A stretch of 64,000 nt of DNA from Anaeromyces robustus (taxonomy: Eukaryota; Neocallimastigomycota; Neocallimastigomycetes; Neocallimastigales; Neocallimastigaceae), in assembly GCA_002104895.1 (NCBI GenBank), contig MCFG01000317.1:1-64000 (forward strand), written 5' to 3'. This document shows positions 45,695-57,197 of the stretch, piece by piece. The translations under genes were made by a program, and so were the position numbers. Position 1 is the stretch's first letter; every line of letters starts with the position of its first letter. The notes beneath the pieces were generated by a model. That model ran no database searches. It was given only the letters and a program-made list of their open reading frames with translations, and was not told where the DNA came from.

Positions 45695-46745
45695 TGGCCC
45701 TCGCTGGTAGGCTCAGACGAAAGTCCTAAATTCAGCTCGAGTAAGTTGCTAAACTGAAAGAACAGTGTGAAATAGAAAGAATTATTAAAAAGGGCAAAAT
45801 AATTTTAAAAGTTTTTCTTTTGTGTAACTAAAACCAAATTTTTAAGGTAATTTTAAAAAATATACTAGGAGCGTTTAGAGCTCATATACAGAGTGGTTGG
45901 CGTAAGTAACTAGTTTCTAGTATGTTAAGAAACTATAGTCAATTAGTTACTTAGGTATTGATAAAAGTGGGTAGTGTGAAAAGTATGCTTTCTTGGGGAA
46001 AGGAATTGTTGTGTGATAAAAAGCACGCAATATCGGACGTTCAAGTTCAATACCTTCATAAGCTCTGGCAAACAAGGAACTTCAGTCACCGAAGGCTGGA
46101 GTTTGGTCGTGAAGATGAAGCGACTTTAATTATATAGTTTTAAATTTTATTTTGAGGTCTAGTATATACCTCTAGTTAGTAGCCTTTGCCGGTTATTTAT
46201 TGTTGTAAGGCATAAAAAGCAAAATTCCAAATTACCTTAAATAAATTATCCTAATTAAAACCTCAAAATAATTAAAATTTATTCCGTCTAATGAAATTCA
46301 ATATCCTATTCATAATCATAAGAATAATAAGCTTAGAAATAGAACTAATTATCGTGGCAGTGTCACTCAAAATATTTAGAATAATTAACAATTTTCACTA
46401 TAAGAATAAAAACTAAAAATGGAAGAAGATTTATTCTTTAATGCAAGTGTTAATAATAAGGATGGTTTTACTGGAGACCGCAGCTACTTTAAGGGATTCC
46501 TTGCCAAAATGAATCTCATTTTTATGTTGCAACCTGAAAGATTCGCCGAAGAACCTATAAAAGTTGCATACATTATCTCCAGACTATATGGTTCTGCTAT
46601 GAATTGGGCCGCAACCTTAATCGAAAATGTGGACCCATGCCTAAGCGATTATGAAGCCTTTATTTCAAGATTCAAGGCTACTTTTGGTGATTATGATTCA
46701 ACATTTATCGCCAACCAAAAATTGAGAACGATAAAATTATTTTGT
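45695..46745 (+). mobile_element. Second copy of the Gypsy leader and gag start, fossil
   Basis: The primer site TGGCCCTCGCTGGTAGG is identical to that at 19833. The leader is about 95% like 19833-20716 but has only one ACTAGGAGCGTTTAGAGC block. Gag starts at 46419 (MEEDLFFNASV), with FKGFLAKMN and AMNWAATLIE conserved. The element stops abruptly near 46740, where an inverted chromovirus fossil begins. Truncated; otherwise little decayed. Confidence 0.8.
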
Positions 46746-46885
46746 AAAATTTTTTGTTAAATTTTTTTTAATAATTTTTTTTTCATTTTTTTATTATAAA
46801 TATAATTTTTTGTAAAATTTTTTGTTAAATTTTTTTTTAATAAATTTTTTTTTCATTTTTTTATTATAAATATAATTTTTTGAAA
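46735..46885 (+). repeat. 71-bp tandem duplication at the junction
   Basis: TTTTGTAAAATTTTTTGTTA and TTTTTATTATAAATATAATT occur twice in tandem. Confidence 0.85.
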
Positions 46886-48240
46886 TTTTTTGATTCAATA
46901 TAGCTTTTGAAAAACTTTTGTTTTTATTTAAAAAATATAAATAATTTAGATTAGAATATAAATAATTATTATTGTAATTATAATGAATTTTATATTTTTG
47001 CATAAATTTGTTCCCTATTAATAATTCAATAGGAATATTATCTGTAATTAAAACTTTTCTTCGAAGTAAATAAAATGAAAATTATTATTTAATTTTAATT
47101 TTAATTGAAATTTTAAATTTATATATTGATTTATTGTTGTAGTAGCTCCAGAAATACTTTATTTGATAAAGGTTTTGGAGTTAGGTTTAATTTTTTGATA
47201 AGGTTATTGTTTATAAAATTACGTAATGAACCACAGTCTAACATAGATTCACATTTAATTTTATTATTATTGTTTTTGTTTACATCATTTTGATTTTTAC
47301 TTTCTATGGGAAAATATGTGGGTAATTTCCCGCTTGATATTACATCAAAATTTGGGAAATTATAATTTATTATTTTAGAATTTTGGGACTCCATAGGAAG
47401 TCCATTATTTAGTTTTTTGTTTTATTTTGATTTTTATTATTGTTATTATAATTATTTTAATTATAATTATTAATATTATTATAATAATTATTATTATTAT
47501 TTCTACTAATAAAATTATAATTAGAATTCTTTTTCATATTCTTGCTACCATTATTATTATTTAATTTAATTCTTCTTTTAATAGTGAGAGTGTTTTCAAA
47601 TAAAATACATTTAGTGATATTGATTCCAAGTTAGAAGGAAATTCTTCCATTTGTTCTATTACCTCTTGATATCTAGGACGAAGACCATTATAAAAGAACA
47701 TAGCAAGAGCTTCTTTACTTAAAGAAAGTCCACGAGAATGCGACCTAAACTCTTCTATATAGTTATTTATTTTTCTATAGCTATGTTTAATTTTTATCAA
47801 CAGAATCTTTGCTAATTTTTTATTTGCAATATCGGAGAAACTTTTTCTAATTTCTTTAATCAATTCTCTCATAAAAGAAGGATCATTGGTATTATATTTA
47901 GCTAAGTACCAGTTTCTAGTCCTATCTCTTAAACGAGATTTTTCAAAGTTTATCTTTACTTCTTCATCAACCGTGTTATTTGGATAAGTTTTGAAAGTAT
48001 CTTCACACAACTGACAAAAGAGGTCAGTGTCAGTTGATTTCCCAGTAAAGAATCCAGGTTCTGGTACTTGGTTCAAATACGTGGTCATAGAGTTTTTTAT
48101 AATAACATCACTATTAACATCACGTTGAGTAATGTTGGATCTTGTTTTGATGTTATTAGGTTTCGGAGTTTCAGCACGTTCTGAAGGAATATCCACAAAT
48201 AATTCAGATTCTTATAGAAGAGATTGATTATTAATAAAGA
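46886..48240 (-). mobile_element. Chromovirus gag-protease fossil, inverted
   Basis: Minus strand. The gag part (48196-47561) has QVPEPGFFTGKSTDTDLFCQ, TFKTYP and KIKHSYRKINNYIEEFR, clearly homologous to the whole gag at 59302. It is followed by a protease-like region at 47394-47131 and the KYKIHYNYNN stretch near 46990, which matches YKIHYNY in the 59302 element. RT and beyond are absent. Diverged by roughly half of residues, so an older relative. Broken; a fossil. Confidence 0.8.
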
Positions 48241-48309
48241 CACTAATTTTATCAATTTCCTGTAAGATGCATCATTATTATTTTGAAGAGTAGTAATATG
48301 ACTTTCTAC

Positions 48310-48985
48310 GAGAAAGCAATCTTTTCTGTAAAATCACAAAATGTGAGTTCTTTCCTACGGTTGCTGAGTATTTGGGATACGCTATACAAAATGGATCTTA
48401 CATTCCCCTTAACAAGAATTGTTTGAGTTCCCTTTCTATTCCCTCTAACACTAAACAACAACAATTCTTAGGAATCTGTAATTGGTTCTCTCCATTTATT
48501 AAAGACTTAGCCAAATATTCAAGTCCTCTATATGATTTTATTAATCAAGAATGGGATCAATCAAAAGTTTCTCATCTCGCCAAATCTCTCATTGATCATA
48601 TCGAAGTAACTCCTCTTTACGCTCATTTTCCCTATGAACAATTCTTCTTAGTTTCTGATGCTTCAGACTATTGGGCCTCCGGCCTCTTGTACCAACGTTT
48701 TTGGGGGATAAACTGGACATTAATACATTAAAAAACTATAATGACACGGTTTAACAATGATATTAAAAATGGAAAAATTAAATTGATTCACTGTTATTTT
48801 TATACATTTAAGTTCATTAAAACGGAACAGAACTATGGCATCTTTGACAAAGAAATGTTAGCGGTGATTAAAACGATGGAACATAGCAAATACTTCTTAA
48901 GTAATACAGAATATCTCATTTGTATCCTAACAGACAATAAAGCACTAAGTCAGAATATTAATGGATCTAGAATTAAGAGCGTATA
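48310..48985 (+). mobile_element. Gypsy RT-end and RNase H fossil
   Basis: The plus strand reads EYLGYAIQNGSYIPLNK, FLGICNWFSPFIKDLAKYSS (the RT thumb and connection found in all Gypsy elements), FFLVSDASDYWASGLL (RNase H first Asp region), then NYGIFDKEMLAVIK and ILTDNKAL. It may be the missing pol part of the gag at 45695. Broken; a fossil. Confidence 0.75.
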
Positions 48986-49191
48986 TTGAACAGCAAAACC
49001 TTAAAATACAACAATATGAAGAACAACAAATTAAAGAACAGTTAATGTATTGTTGCGAACTGTTTAGGACATTTTACCCGGAAGAGATACGTTTAAAACG
49101 TGGAGAATATCAAACTGCACACGAGGCCCAAGAATTAGAAGAATGGGCATTACGAGGAGAAGGTTATTTGCTAAAATTAGGAAATCAATAA
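48961..49191 (+). CDS. Unrecognised 76-codon frame, Glu/Gln-rich
   Basis: It begins MDLELRAYIEQQNLKIQQYE, with heptad-like spacing and many Glu/Gln, so a short coiled coil is likely. It ends WALRGEGYLLKLGNQ. Composition is distinctly less AT-rich than the flanks, which argues for real coding origin. It overlaps the end of the RNase H fossil in another frame and runs toward a coding-like patch (to about 49430) that abuts the third MULE transposase. I do not recognise the family. It could be a captured host exon or part of an unknown element. Confidence 0.35.
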   Translation: MDLELRAYIEQQNLKIQQYEEQQIKEQLMYCCELFRTFYPEEIRLKRGEYQTAHEAQELEEWALRGEGYLLKLGNQ

Positions 49192-49417
49192 GCTATTGAC
49201 AAATATTTAAAAAATAGAATTAAGAATTATCAAAGTGTCCCACTAAACGTTAAAGAATGAGATAGCGAAATTTAGGATAGAGGAAAGCAGTTATTGATTA
49301 TATAACCGAATTGATACAGCAGTTTCAGATGACCTTCTCGGAGCCTTACAAACAAACCCGGTTCAACCACACCAGGTCAATCAAAACATTCAAACGAAAC
49401 GACCCCCCGGTCTTAGT

Positions 49418-50620
49418 GAACCAATTACATCATTAGTAAAACATAAAATTAAACATGAAATTAGAAGAAGTTCAGTTCCATTTGATTTAAAACCAAAACG
49501 TTTATATGATGAAATTTCTCCTGAAATGGGATTTCAATGTTGTCAATATAAAACAATTAAATCTTCAATAGCAAGAAATATAAGTAAACAATTTCCTCCT
49601 GATTTAAAATTATTTGATGAAATTCTTGATGTATCAGAATATTACAAAACAATAGAGGGTAAAGAATTTAAAATATTCAAAAATGATAATCTTATAATTT
49701 TTCAATCTCCATTCCAAGCAGAATTTTTTTCAAAATATGAAGACATATTTGCAGATGGGACTTGGGACTTTTTATACTGCACCTGCAATAGCTCATCAAG
49801 TATTCATAACAAGAACGTATATTGAAAAATTAAATTGTTTTATACCACTTCTTATTCTATCATTAAAAATAAAGAACAAATAAATTATGAAAAATTATTA
49901 GAGGAACTAAAAAAAATGTTATTAAATATAACAATAATAATGAAATTACTCCAAAGTATTTTCATTGTGATTTTGAGAAAGCGATATATTAAATGCGGCC
50001 GAAATAGTGTTTCCAAATATAAATATCAAATACCGTATTTGGCACCACAAAAGAGCATTAGATAATAAATTTAATAAATTATGCTCTAAAAAAGTAATAA
50101 ATAACAATGATTTAAATAATAATAATAAACACATTTTAAATTTTCCTTTCATAAATCCTGATTATATATATTTATAATAAAATTAAAAGCAAGTGTAATG
50201 AACATAATTATGTTCAATTTTTAGAATTTTTAGAATATTTTAAATATACATATTTAATTGATTATAATATTAAGTATTGGAATTACTATAATAATATAAA
50301 ACATATTACGAACAATGCTTCAGAATCTTATAATAATCAATTAAAAAATTTTTTTTCAAAAAAACCTACTTTTTTTAAATTAATATATGTATTACAAAAA
50401 CAACAGTTCTTATCTAATGTTGACTACAAAAGGAGAATTACAGGATTTTGGGGAAAAAGGACAAAGAAACTAATAAGAACCGATGAAATTAATACTATAG
50501 TTAAATATTACAAAATTATGGAAATCCTGGAAAAAAGAAAAAATGAAATTGATAGAAATAAAATAACTGATTTATGGTTAAATTGTTTAGATGATTTAAA
50601 TATTAAAATTATTAATTAAT
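49418..50620 (+). pseudogene. Third MULE transposase, FLYWCH domain missing
   Basis: It starts in the linker (SLVKHKIKHEIRRSSVPFDL near 49430), then DEISPEMGFQC, the core with FADGT near 49749 (a local duplication of the GGGACTT word disrupts it), the second Asp region HCDFEKA near 49970 (in another frame) and NNASESYNN near 50310, to a Lys-rich end near 50618. Frame changes occur near 49770, 49850 and 49975 and there are later stops. The zinc-finger part is replaced by unrelated coding-like DNA. Related to both other transposases but equally distant. Confidence 0.78.
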
Positions 50621-51555
50621 AATTAAAAAATAACAGAGAAATGATCAAATAAATATGATCAATAGAGTTTTATTTTAAAATATATGATTTAATAATATTA
50701 AAAATATCTATAGAGAAAAAATTCAAATAAATAATGATTAAATCATTTAAATAATCATTGATTAAATTTTTTAAAATATTAAAATATATTTTTAAAAAAA
50801 ATAATTTTTATAAAAAAAATCTTCAAAATTAAAAAATACAAAGTAATTAAAATATTATTTTTACAAAAAAAATATTAAACTATATCTATAAAATAAAATA
50901 TTATTAAATAAATAAAACATTTTTATGAAAAAAATATTTTATAAAAATAAAAAAGATAAATTTTTAGGGAGTAGAATAAAATAAATAAAATAAAATAAAA
51001 TAAATAAAATAAAATTTTACTTTGATTTTTTTTATCTTCTTTTTTTAAATTATTAAAAATTCTACATATTTATATATATTTAAAATAAAATTATTAAGAA
51101 AAATAAAATAAAAAAATTCATATGCATATAATATAGAATAAAAATAAATAAATAAAAAAAATAAAAATGAAAAAGAAAATAATTAAAAAAATAAAAAAAA
51201 ATAAAAAAAAACAAAATAACATATAGAAAAATGTCGAAAATTCCTTATAAAAGGTTTAACTTCATTTGTTAGTTGTAAAAAAATATTTGATGAATTAATA
51301 AATTTAATGAATATTTGATGAATTAATAAATTTAATGAATTATTTTGGCCATTAAAAAATATTTGCTATTTAAATAATTTATGATAATTATTTAAACCAT
51401 ATTTTTTATGAAAATTAAAATAAATATATGCGATAAAATTAAACTTTGTTTTTTCAACAAAAATTAATTATAAACATTATTAAATATAATAATATATTAT
51501 TAAAAGAAAAATATATCTTCCAAAATTAAAAATAAAAAACGAAATATTAAATTAA

Positions 51556-51610
<55 letters not shown>

Positions 51611-52074
51611 AAAGATATAAAATATAAAAAAAGACAAATTTAGACAATTACGGTAAACAGAAAATGAAGCCACTTTTTTTTCTTTTTAGTTAATTTTTTT
51701 TCTATTTTGAATTTAATATTAATGATATAAAACTAATATGTGTAGTAACATATTAGTATATTTAATAATAATTATATAATATTAAATTTATATCTTTTCT
51801 TAATAATAATTATTAAAATAATTTATTATTTATATTTTTATTATATATTAAATATTTATTCTTTATTATATTAAATTAAATAGTTCTTTTATTTTTATAT
51901 ATTATATAATATATTTTATTATATGTATTTTTAATATTCTCATGTATTATTAATATTATAGTATATTAAAGTATAATCAAAATATAGTAATAATTTATTA
52001 TTATTATATAGCTAAATATATTACTATACATAATAATTCATATATTATTATATAGTTAAATATATTATTATTTT
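50621..52074. repeat. A-rich low-complexity DNA with (AAAT)n
   Basis: Long A-rich runs. AGTAGAATAAAATAAATAAA near 50970, a pure (AAAT)n of about 60 bp at 51552-51612, and a direct repeat of AATATTTGATGAATTAATAA near 51282 and 51311. No gene. Confidence 0.65.
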
Positions 52075-52675
52075 TGTAATGTTGGAGTGGAGTTTATTAG
52101 CAACAGGCCCGCAAGCTTGAGTAACTCGAAATAATGGACAACACGAAAGATCTAAGAAAGATAAAAGACACAGTTAATTAAAAATATGTTTTATAATAAA
52201 ATGTTTTATTAATTTTTATTAAATTTAAAATATAATAATTTATTAATTAGTTAGTGTAATATTTCGAATTACTTATTTAACTAGTTAATAAAAACGCGAA
52301 GAAAAAATATTTCTTTTGTCGAAATTTTACACGTATTTATACTTTTTACGGAAAAATAGTTTTCGTTTGTAAAAAGTATTAAAAGTTCTAGAAACTTAGA
52401 TTTTTTGATTTAAAATGAATCTCGGATAAATAAAATTTAAAATAAAAAGAAAAACTAGAATCTTTTAGAATTTAATCGATAAGATTTTATCGATTAAATT
52501 CGAGTAATTTCTACAACAAGGAAAAGTGTAGAAAATTTTGATAATAAATTTTTAAAATAAAATTTTTTCAAAATTGGAGAGAGTGAGAGTCGAACCCGAG
52601 AGGTTCGGCCTGATGGTTCTAGTGTCTGACCACTAGACCATGGTTACTATTTTACTAATTCTGAGTTTCGTTACA
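52075..52675. mobile_element. Solo LTR with tRNA-like domain, TSD ATTTT
   Basis: TGTAATG...CGTTACA, 601 bp, flanked by ATTTT on both sides (52070-52074, 52676-52680). On the minus strand near the right end (52652-52578): CATGGTCTAGTGGTCAGACA contains A box TGGTCTAGTGG; B box is GGGTTCGACTC. It sits inside another LTR that ends near 52949. Confidence 0.85.
52578..52652 (-). ncRNA. tRNA-like segment with A and B boxes
   Basis: A box TGGTCTAGTGG and B box GGGTTCGACTC lie about 40 bp apart, the spacing of a tRNA gene. Start words CCATGGTCTAGTGG resemble tRNA-Glu. No convincing acceptor stem, so not a working tRNA. Confidence 0.65.
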
Positions 52676-52953
52676 ATTTTAAATAATTCTTATATTATTA
52701 CTATATTCTTAATATATATTCTATAATATATTAGTTTATATTCTTATATATTAGATATTAAATAACTATTTAAAATTATTAATTTTTATATTATTTTTTA
52801 TATTTTTTCAATTTAATAATCCTTCGTCTTGGAATTATTAGATCGGAGGTATTTTTCTGGTAATAAAATTAAATAATTAATAAAATAAATAATAAAATAT
52901 AATTATACTATTAAAAGCGACCAGCGCACATAAAAGTCTTGCATATCATAAAT
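52676..52953 (+). mobile_element. LTR end before primer site
   Basis: AT-rich, ends GCATATCATAAAT. The primer site TGGTGGAGATATCGGGG follows at 52954. Confidence 0.5.
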
Positions 52954-53547
52954 TGGTGGAGATATCGGGGATGTACAAAAGTATAGTTATATTAATTGGA
53001 ATTGGTTTAAATTGGTTTTTGTCTTATAATTACTAAAAACATATATATAAATTTGGAAAAAAATATTATATAAATATTAAATAAAAATTAATAAAATTTA
53101 AGATATAATAACAGTGTTTAATAATAAATTTTATAAGCGTGTTATTTTTATATTTAGTGTTAAAAATTATTAAAGACAACTGGGAATTCGGACCAGAATA
53201 AAAATGAATAAGTCTTTAATTAAATTTCTATTGAAAAATAAGTTAGTTTAGAGAGAAATATATATATATTTGAATATATATATATTCGAATTTCATTATA
53301 AATTAGTAATAAATTAGTTTAGAGATAAATATATATATATGTATATATATTTGAATTTAAGTATAGATTAGTAATAAGATAGTTATAGTCTAGGAATTAA
53401 GTAATTTTATAGCCTTATAGGTTACAAATTACTATTTTATATATAAGTAATAATAATAATAATAATAATAGCTTTATTATTTGTTATACATTAATAAAAG
53501 TAATAGTGATAAATTTAATATTATATATATAATAATTTTATATATAT

Positions 53548-54262
53548 TGTAACGGAACGGTTGTTCCAATATTACAATTGACACCAAAATTTGAAGTAAA
53601 CACAAACAAAATAAAATTTAAAATAAAAGATACTTATTGCAATATCAGAACACCTTTCCTTTGTTAACCTGAAAGGTCGGTGTCGAGATATATATATTAG
53701 TAAGATTTAGTTTTAAGTTTTATTTTATTTTTATTTAAAATACGTTTTATTAGAATATAGTTTTATTAATTATTAAAAATTAATAATAACTAATCTTTGT
53801 AGTATTTCAAACTACTTATGAATTAATTATTACTTATATATATAAAGTTATAAAAGAATAAAAGCACAAAGAAAAATATTTTAACTAAAAGTTTTACACC
53901 TATTTATACTTTTTGCGGAAAAATAGTTTTAAAAATAAAAGTTCATAAAAAATAATAAAAATTGCTAGAAACTAAGACATTTTGTTATAAAATGAATCTC
54001 ATAGAAAAATAAAGAAATATTATATAATTTTTTCTTAAAGTTTCTAATTTCATTCCATGTAATTCTATAAAGAAATACAGAAATAAAATACAGAAACAAA
54101 TACAGAATAAAATACAGAAATTTATAATAAATAAATTTAAAATAAAATTTTTATAAAATTTAGAACAAGGTATGAGTCGAACCCAGAGTGTTCGCCCAGA
54201 TGGTCATAGTTACTAACCACTAGACCATGGTTACTGTTTTACTAATTGAGGGATTCGTTACA
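53548..54262. mobile_element. Solo LTR with tRNA-like domain, TSD TATAT
   Basis: TGTAACG...CGTTACA, 715 bp, flanked by TATAT on both sides (53543-53547, 54263-54267; weak evidence in TA-rich DNA). Inverted copy of 18140-18865. The tRNA-like segment is on the minus strand at 54236-54165. Confidence 0.82.
54165..54236 (-). ncRNA. tRNA-like segment with A and B boxes
   Basis: Minus strand: CATGGTCTAGTGGTTAGTAA, then GGGTTCGACTC. A box perfect, B box near perfect. Closest to eukaryotic tRNA-Glu/Asp by its start. Stems partly decayed. Confidence 0.7.
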
Positions 54263-54416
54263 TATATAATAATATTAAGATAAGAAAAGTAATTATATAA
54301 ATTACAACTAAACTGTTATAAGTTAGAAGAGAAATAGTATAAAATTTAATTAAATATAATACTGATAATAATTATTACTCATATAGTATCTATTCTTTAG
54401 TAGTGATAGTATATAT

Positions 54417-54447
<31 letters not shown>

Positions 54448-54629
54448 TATAAAATAAAATAATAATAATAGTAACATATAGATAGTTAAATTTTATATAG
54501 TACAGTAATTTTCATAATTATAATAAACACGAATATTTAATTTGATTATTGTAACTGTTATTAATATCTATTTAACAACAAAAACAACAATCTAAAAAAA
54601 AAAAAAAAAAAATAAATATTAATTTAATT

Positions 54630-56079
54630 ATGACTGGTTCTACAAGTAGTTCTAGTACTGGAATAATGGAAGTAGATACTAAAACTCTTCCAAGAATTGG
54701 TGGCTCCCATAAAGATGCAGAGATATGGAAGTTTAGAATCAATGACTGGTTTAAGCGAGAAGGAATCACTATCAGAGAAGCAAAATTTAGCTACATTATT
54801 GCTGCTGCTGACGATGATATTATAAGAGTATTCATCGAAAAGCAGTCAAGTGTTAATAGAGCTCTGGATCTCGATGAATGTGTCGACCTTATAAAGAAGA
54901 AATATTGGAGAGAAAATAAAAAGGTTGACAAGTTAAGACAGTTGAAAAGATTAGTGATTGAACCAAATGAAACTGTCTACGATTTTAACTAAATTCCTTG
55001 ATTTATATGATCAATTGGAATCTAGCGATAAATCTTCTATCTCAGTCATTGATTATGAGAATTCGCTTAGGCCAAGATTCCAGGTATATGAAAGGGTTAC
55101 TATGGCTGAGACTGATACAATTAAAGAAGCTTGCAGTCTCGCCGAAAAATATGAAAATATTTTAAGGGAATCTCAAGAAAGTGGATACTATCTTAACTAC
55201 AATAATAGAATGGGAACAAATAATTATAGGGATAGAAGATCAAGAACAAATGAAAGATATTCCTATAATCCCAATATCAATAATCAGTATCCAATAAATA
55301 ATTTTAATAATGTACCTGCTCCTAATAACCAAATGCCATTTAACAATATGTTTAAAAATTCAGCTAGAGGACAAACAATGAGATATAATAATTCAAATGG
55401 ATACAGTTACAAAGGAAATAATTTTAACAATTTTAATAATTACACTGGTGCTAATAATAATAATAATAACAATAATAACTCAAGCAATTTTAATAATATA
55501 ACACAAAATAATAATAAAGGCAAAGAACCAGAAATGGATGAGTTGATTACTAGAATGCAGAATTTACAAGTAACAACTTGTTATTTCTGTAAGCAATCTG
55601 GACATGGTATAAAAGATTGTGCCAATTTTGCACAATTTCAACAAGACCCAGGTTATATCAATTATATCAATTCACAAAAAAACTAAATAATGGAAGAAGG
55701 CTAACTTCCAATAATCAAAATGCCAATCCTAAAATATTAACAGCAACTACTTGGTTTGATAAATATAATGATATAATAGTTGCTGCTAAAAGAAGTAGAG
55801 ATGAAAAGAATTCAAATTCTCTACCAAAATCAAAACGATTTATTAATAATAAAAATAATAATCAAAATAACAATAAAATGGAAAATAATAATAATAATAA
55901 TGGAAATAATAATTTTGAAAATATTAGAGAAAATAATCCAGAAAATGAAGTAAAGGAAATTCAAAAGAAACAAACCACTGAAGTAGCTAAAAATATTCAG
56001 GAAAGGAGAGTACTTAGACCCAGAACTAGAAGCCAAACGAAAAATCATTCCAGAAATAGTTCTGTTAATAATACTGAAG

Positions 56080-56118
<39 letters not shown>

Positions 56119-56127
56119 TTAATAATG

Positions 56128-56187
<60 letters not shown>

Positions 56188-56207
56188 TTAATAATGATAA
56201 TAATAAT
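54630..56207 (+). mobile_element. Gag fossil with zinc knuckle and poly-Asn tail
   Basis: The start at 54630 (MTGSTSSSSTGIMEVD) follows an A-rich tract. Words: LPRIGGSHKDAEIWKFRIN and VDKLRQLKRLVIEPNETVYD are typical retrotransposon gag helices, then an Asn-rich stretch, then a CCHC knuckle (CYFCKQSGHGIKDC near 55578). A further open stretch (TATTWFDKYND, VLRPRTRSQTK) runs into an (AAT)n tract that reads as poly-Asn. The distal part is cut by an LTR insertion at 56208. No protease or RT follows, so family cannot be fixed (Ty3/Gypsy or copia). About two breaks; a fossil. Confidence 0.7.
56075..56207 (+). repeat. (AAT)n microsatellite, split by an LTR
   Basis: Nearly pure AAT repeats, resuming at 56780-56819 on the far side of the inserted LTR. 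Confidence 0.9.
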
Positions 56208-56778
56208 TGTAACGAACTTAGTGAGAAATTCACTAGGTTGTTGTAGTATTTCAATAATTAAAATAAAATAAACAAACAAAATAAATAACACAATATTAAA
56301 ACATAATGTTTATGGATTTATTTTGTATTTTATTTAATATTTAAATATTTAATATTTTTCTTATTAATAATGACTCAAAGAGTAAAAATAATATTAATAC
56401 ATTTCTTTTATATTCAAGACTTATTCTAAATCATTACGTGATTGGTTTACTTATTTAAATAACAAAATATTTAATTATTTAACTATTACTATAATTAAGT
56501 GAATACATAATTAGTATCTAAATAAAATCGTATTTATATCTAAGTGAACGAATAATTAATATCTAAATAAATCTAACTAAGTGAATGAATAATTATAGAC
56601 TAAATAATTCTATTAATAAAATAAGTAAATGAACAAATGTATTAATAACTAAATAAATGAATAATTTTCCAAATCAAAAAGGTAAAAGTAGGATTCGAAC
56701 CAGTGATATCTATGATAAAGGTAGAAGTAGTTACCGTTGAGCCACGAAGTTCCTTAATGTCGTTGTTGATACCGTTAC

Positions 56779-56779
<1 letters not shown>
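56208..56779. mobile_element. Solo LTR with tRNA-like domain, TSD ATAAT
   Basis: TGTAACG...CGTTACA, 572 bp, in an (AAT)n tract, with ATAAT on both sides. The start (CACTAGGTTGTTGTAGTA) is shared with the LTR at 57198. The minus-strand tRNA-like segment is at 56755-56681, with B box GGTTCGAATCC (perfect) and A-box-like TGGCTCAACGGTA. Confidence 0.82.
56681..56755 (-). ncRNA. tRNA-like segment, perfect B box
   Basis: CGTGGCTCAACGGTAACTAC at the A-box position and CTGGTTCGAATCC at the B-box position. The start resembles tRNAs with GTGGCTCAG-type D arms, unlike the GTCTAGTGG type of the LTRs at 52075 and 53548, so different tRNAs may have been captured. Confidence 0.65.
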
Positions 56780-56820
<41 letters not shown>

Positions 56821-57197
56821 TGTTAAGGATTTGAATGGATTATAGATATAAGCCACATTATATCTATTAAATATTTATTATTCAGCATGTTTATGCGCCC
56901 CAAATCCTTATACAATTTAATTATTATTAATTTTATTAATAATACAGTTGAATATAAATTATACTTTTATTTTATTAACAAATTATATTCTTATCTTATA
57001 TTTTTTTAATATATATTATTATAATTAATATAAATATTAATTTACTTATATTATTGTATTGTTCAATGAAATGTATAAAAGATTGATGAAATATGTATTC
57101 TTACATTCTTTGTAAGATTATTAACCTAATAATAATCTAATAAAATATAATTATAAAATAATTAAACAAATTTAAATAAAGAAACTATATTTATAAT

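Larger units (their letters stand above)
52954..54629 (+). mobile_element. Leader of the gag fossil at 54630
   Basis: Primer-site word TGGTGGAGATATCGG at 52954, shared with 30321. The leader is AT-rich, with a doubled GATAAATATATATATATTTG-type patch near 53260 and 53325, and is interrupted by a solo LTR at 53548-54262. No frame before 54630. Confidence 0.55.

Noticed and set aside
55830-56291. Minus-strand open frames of Ile or Leu runs
   Set aside because: Shadows of the (AAT)n tract.
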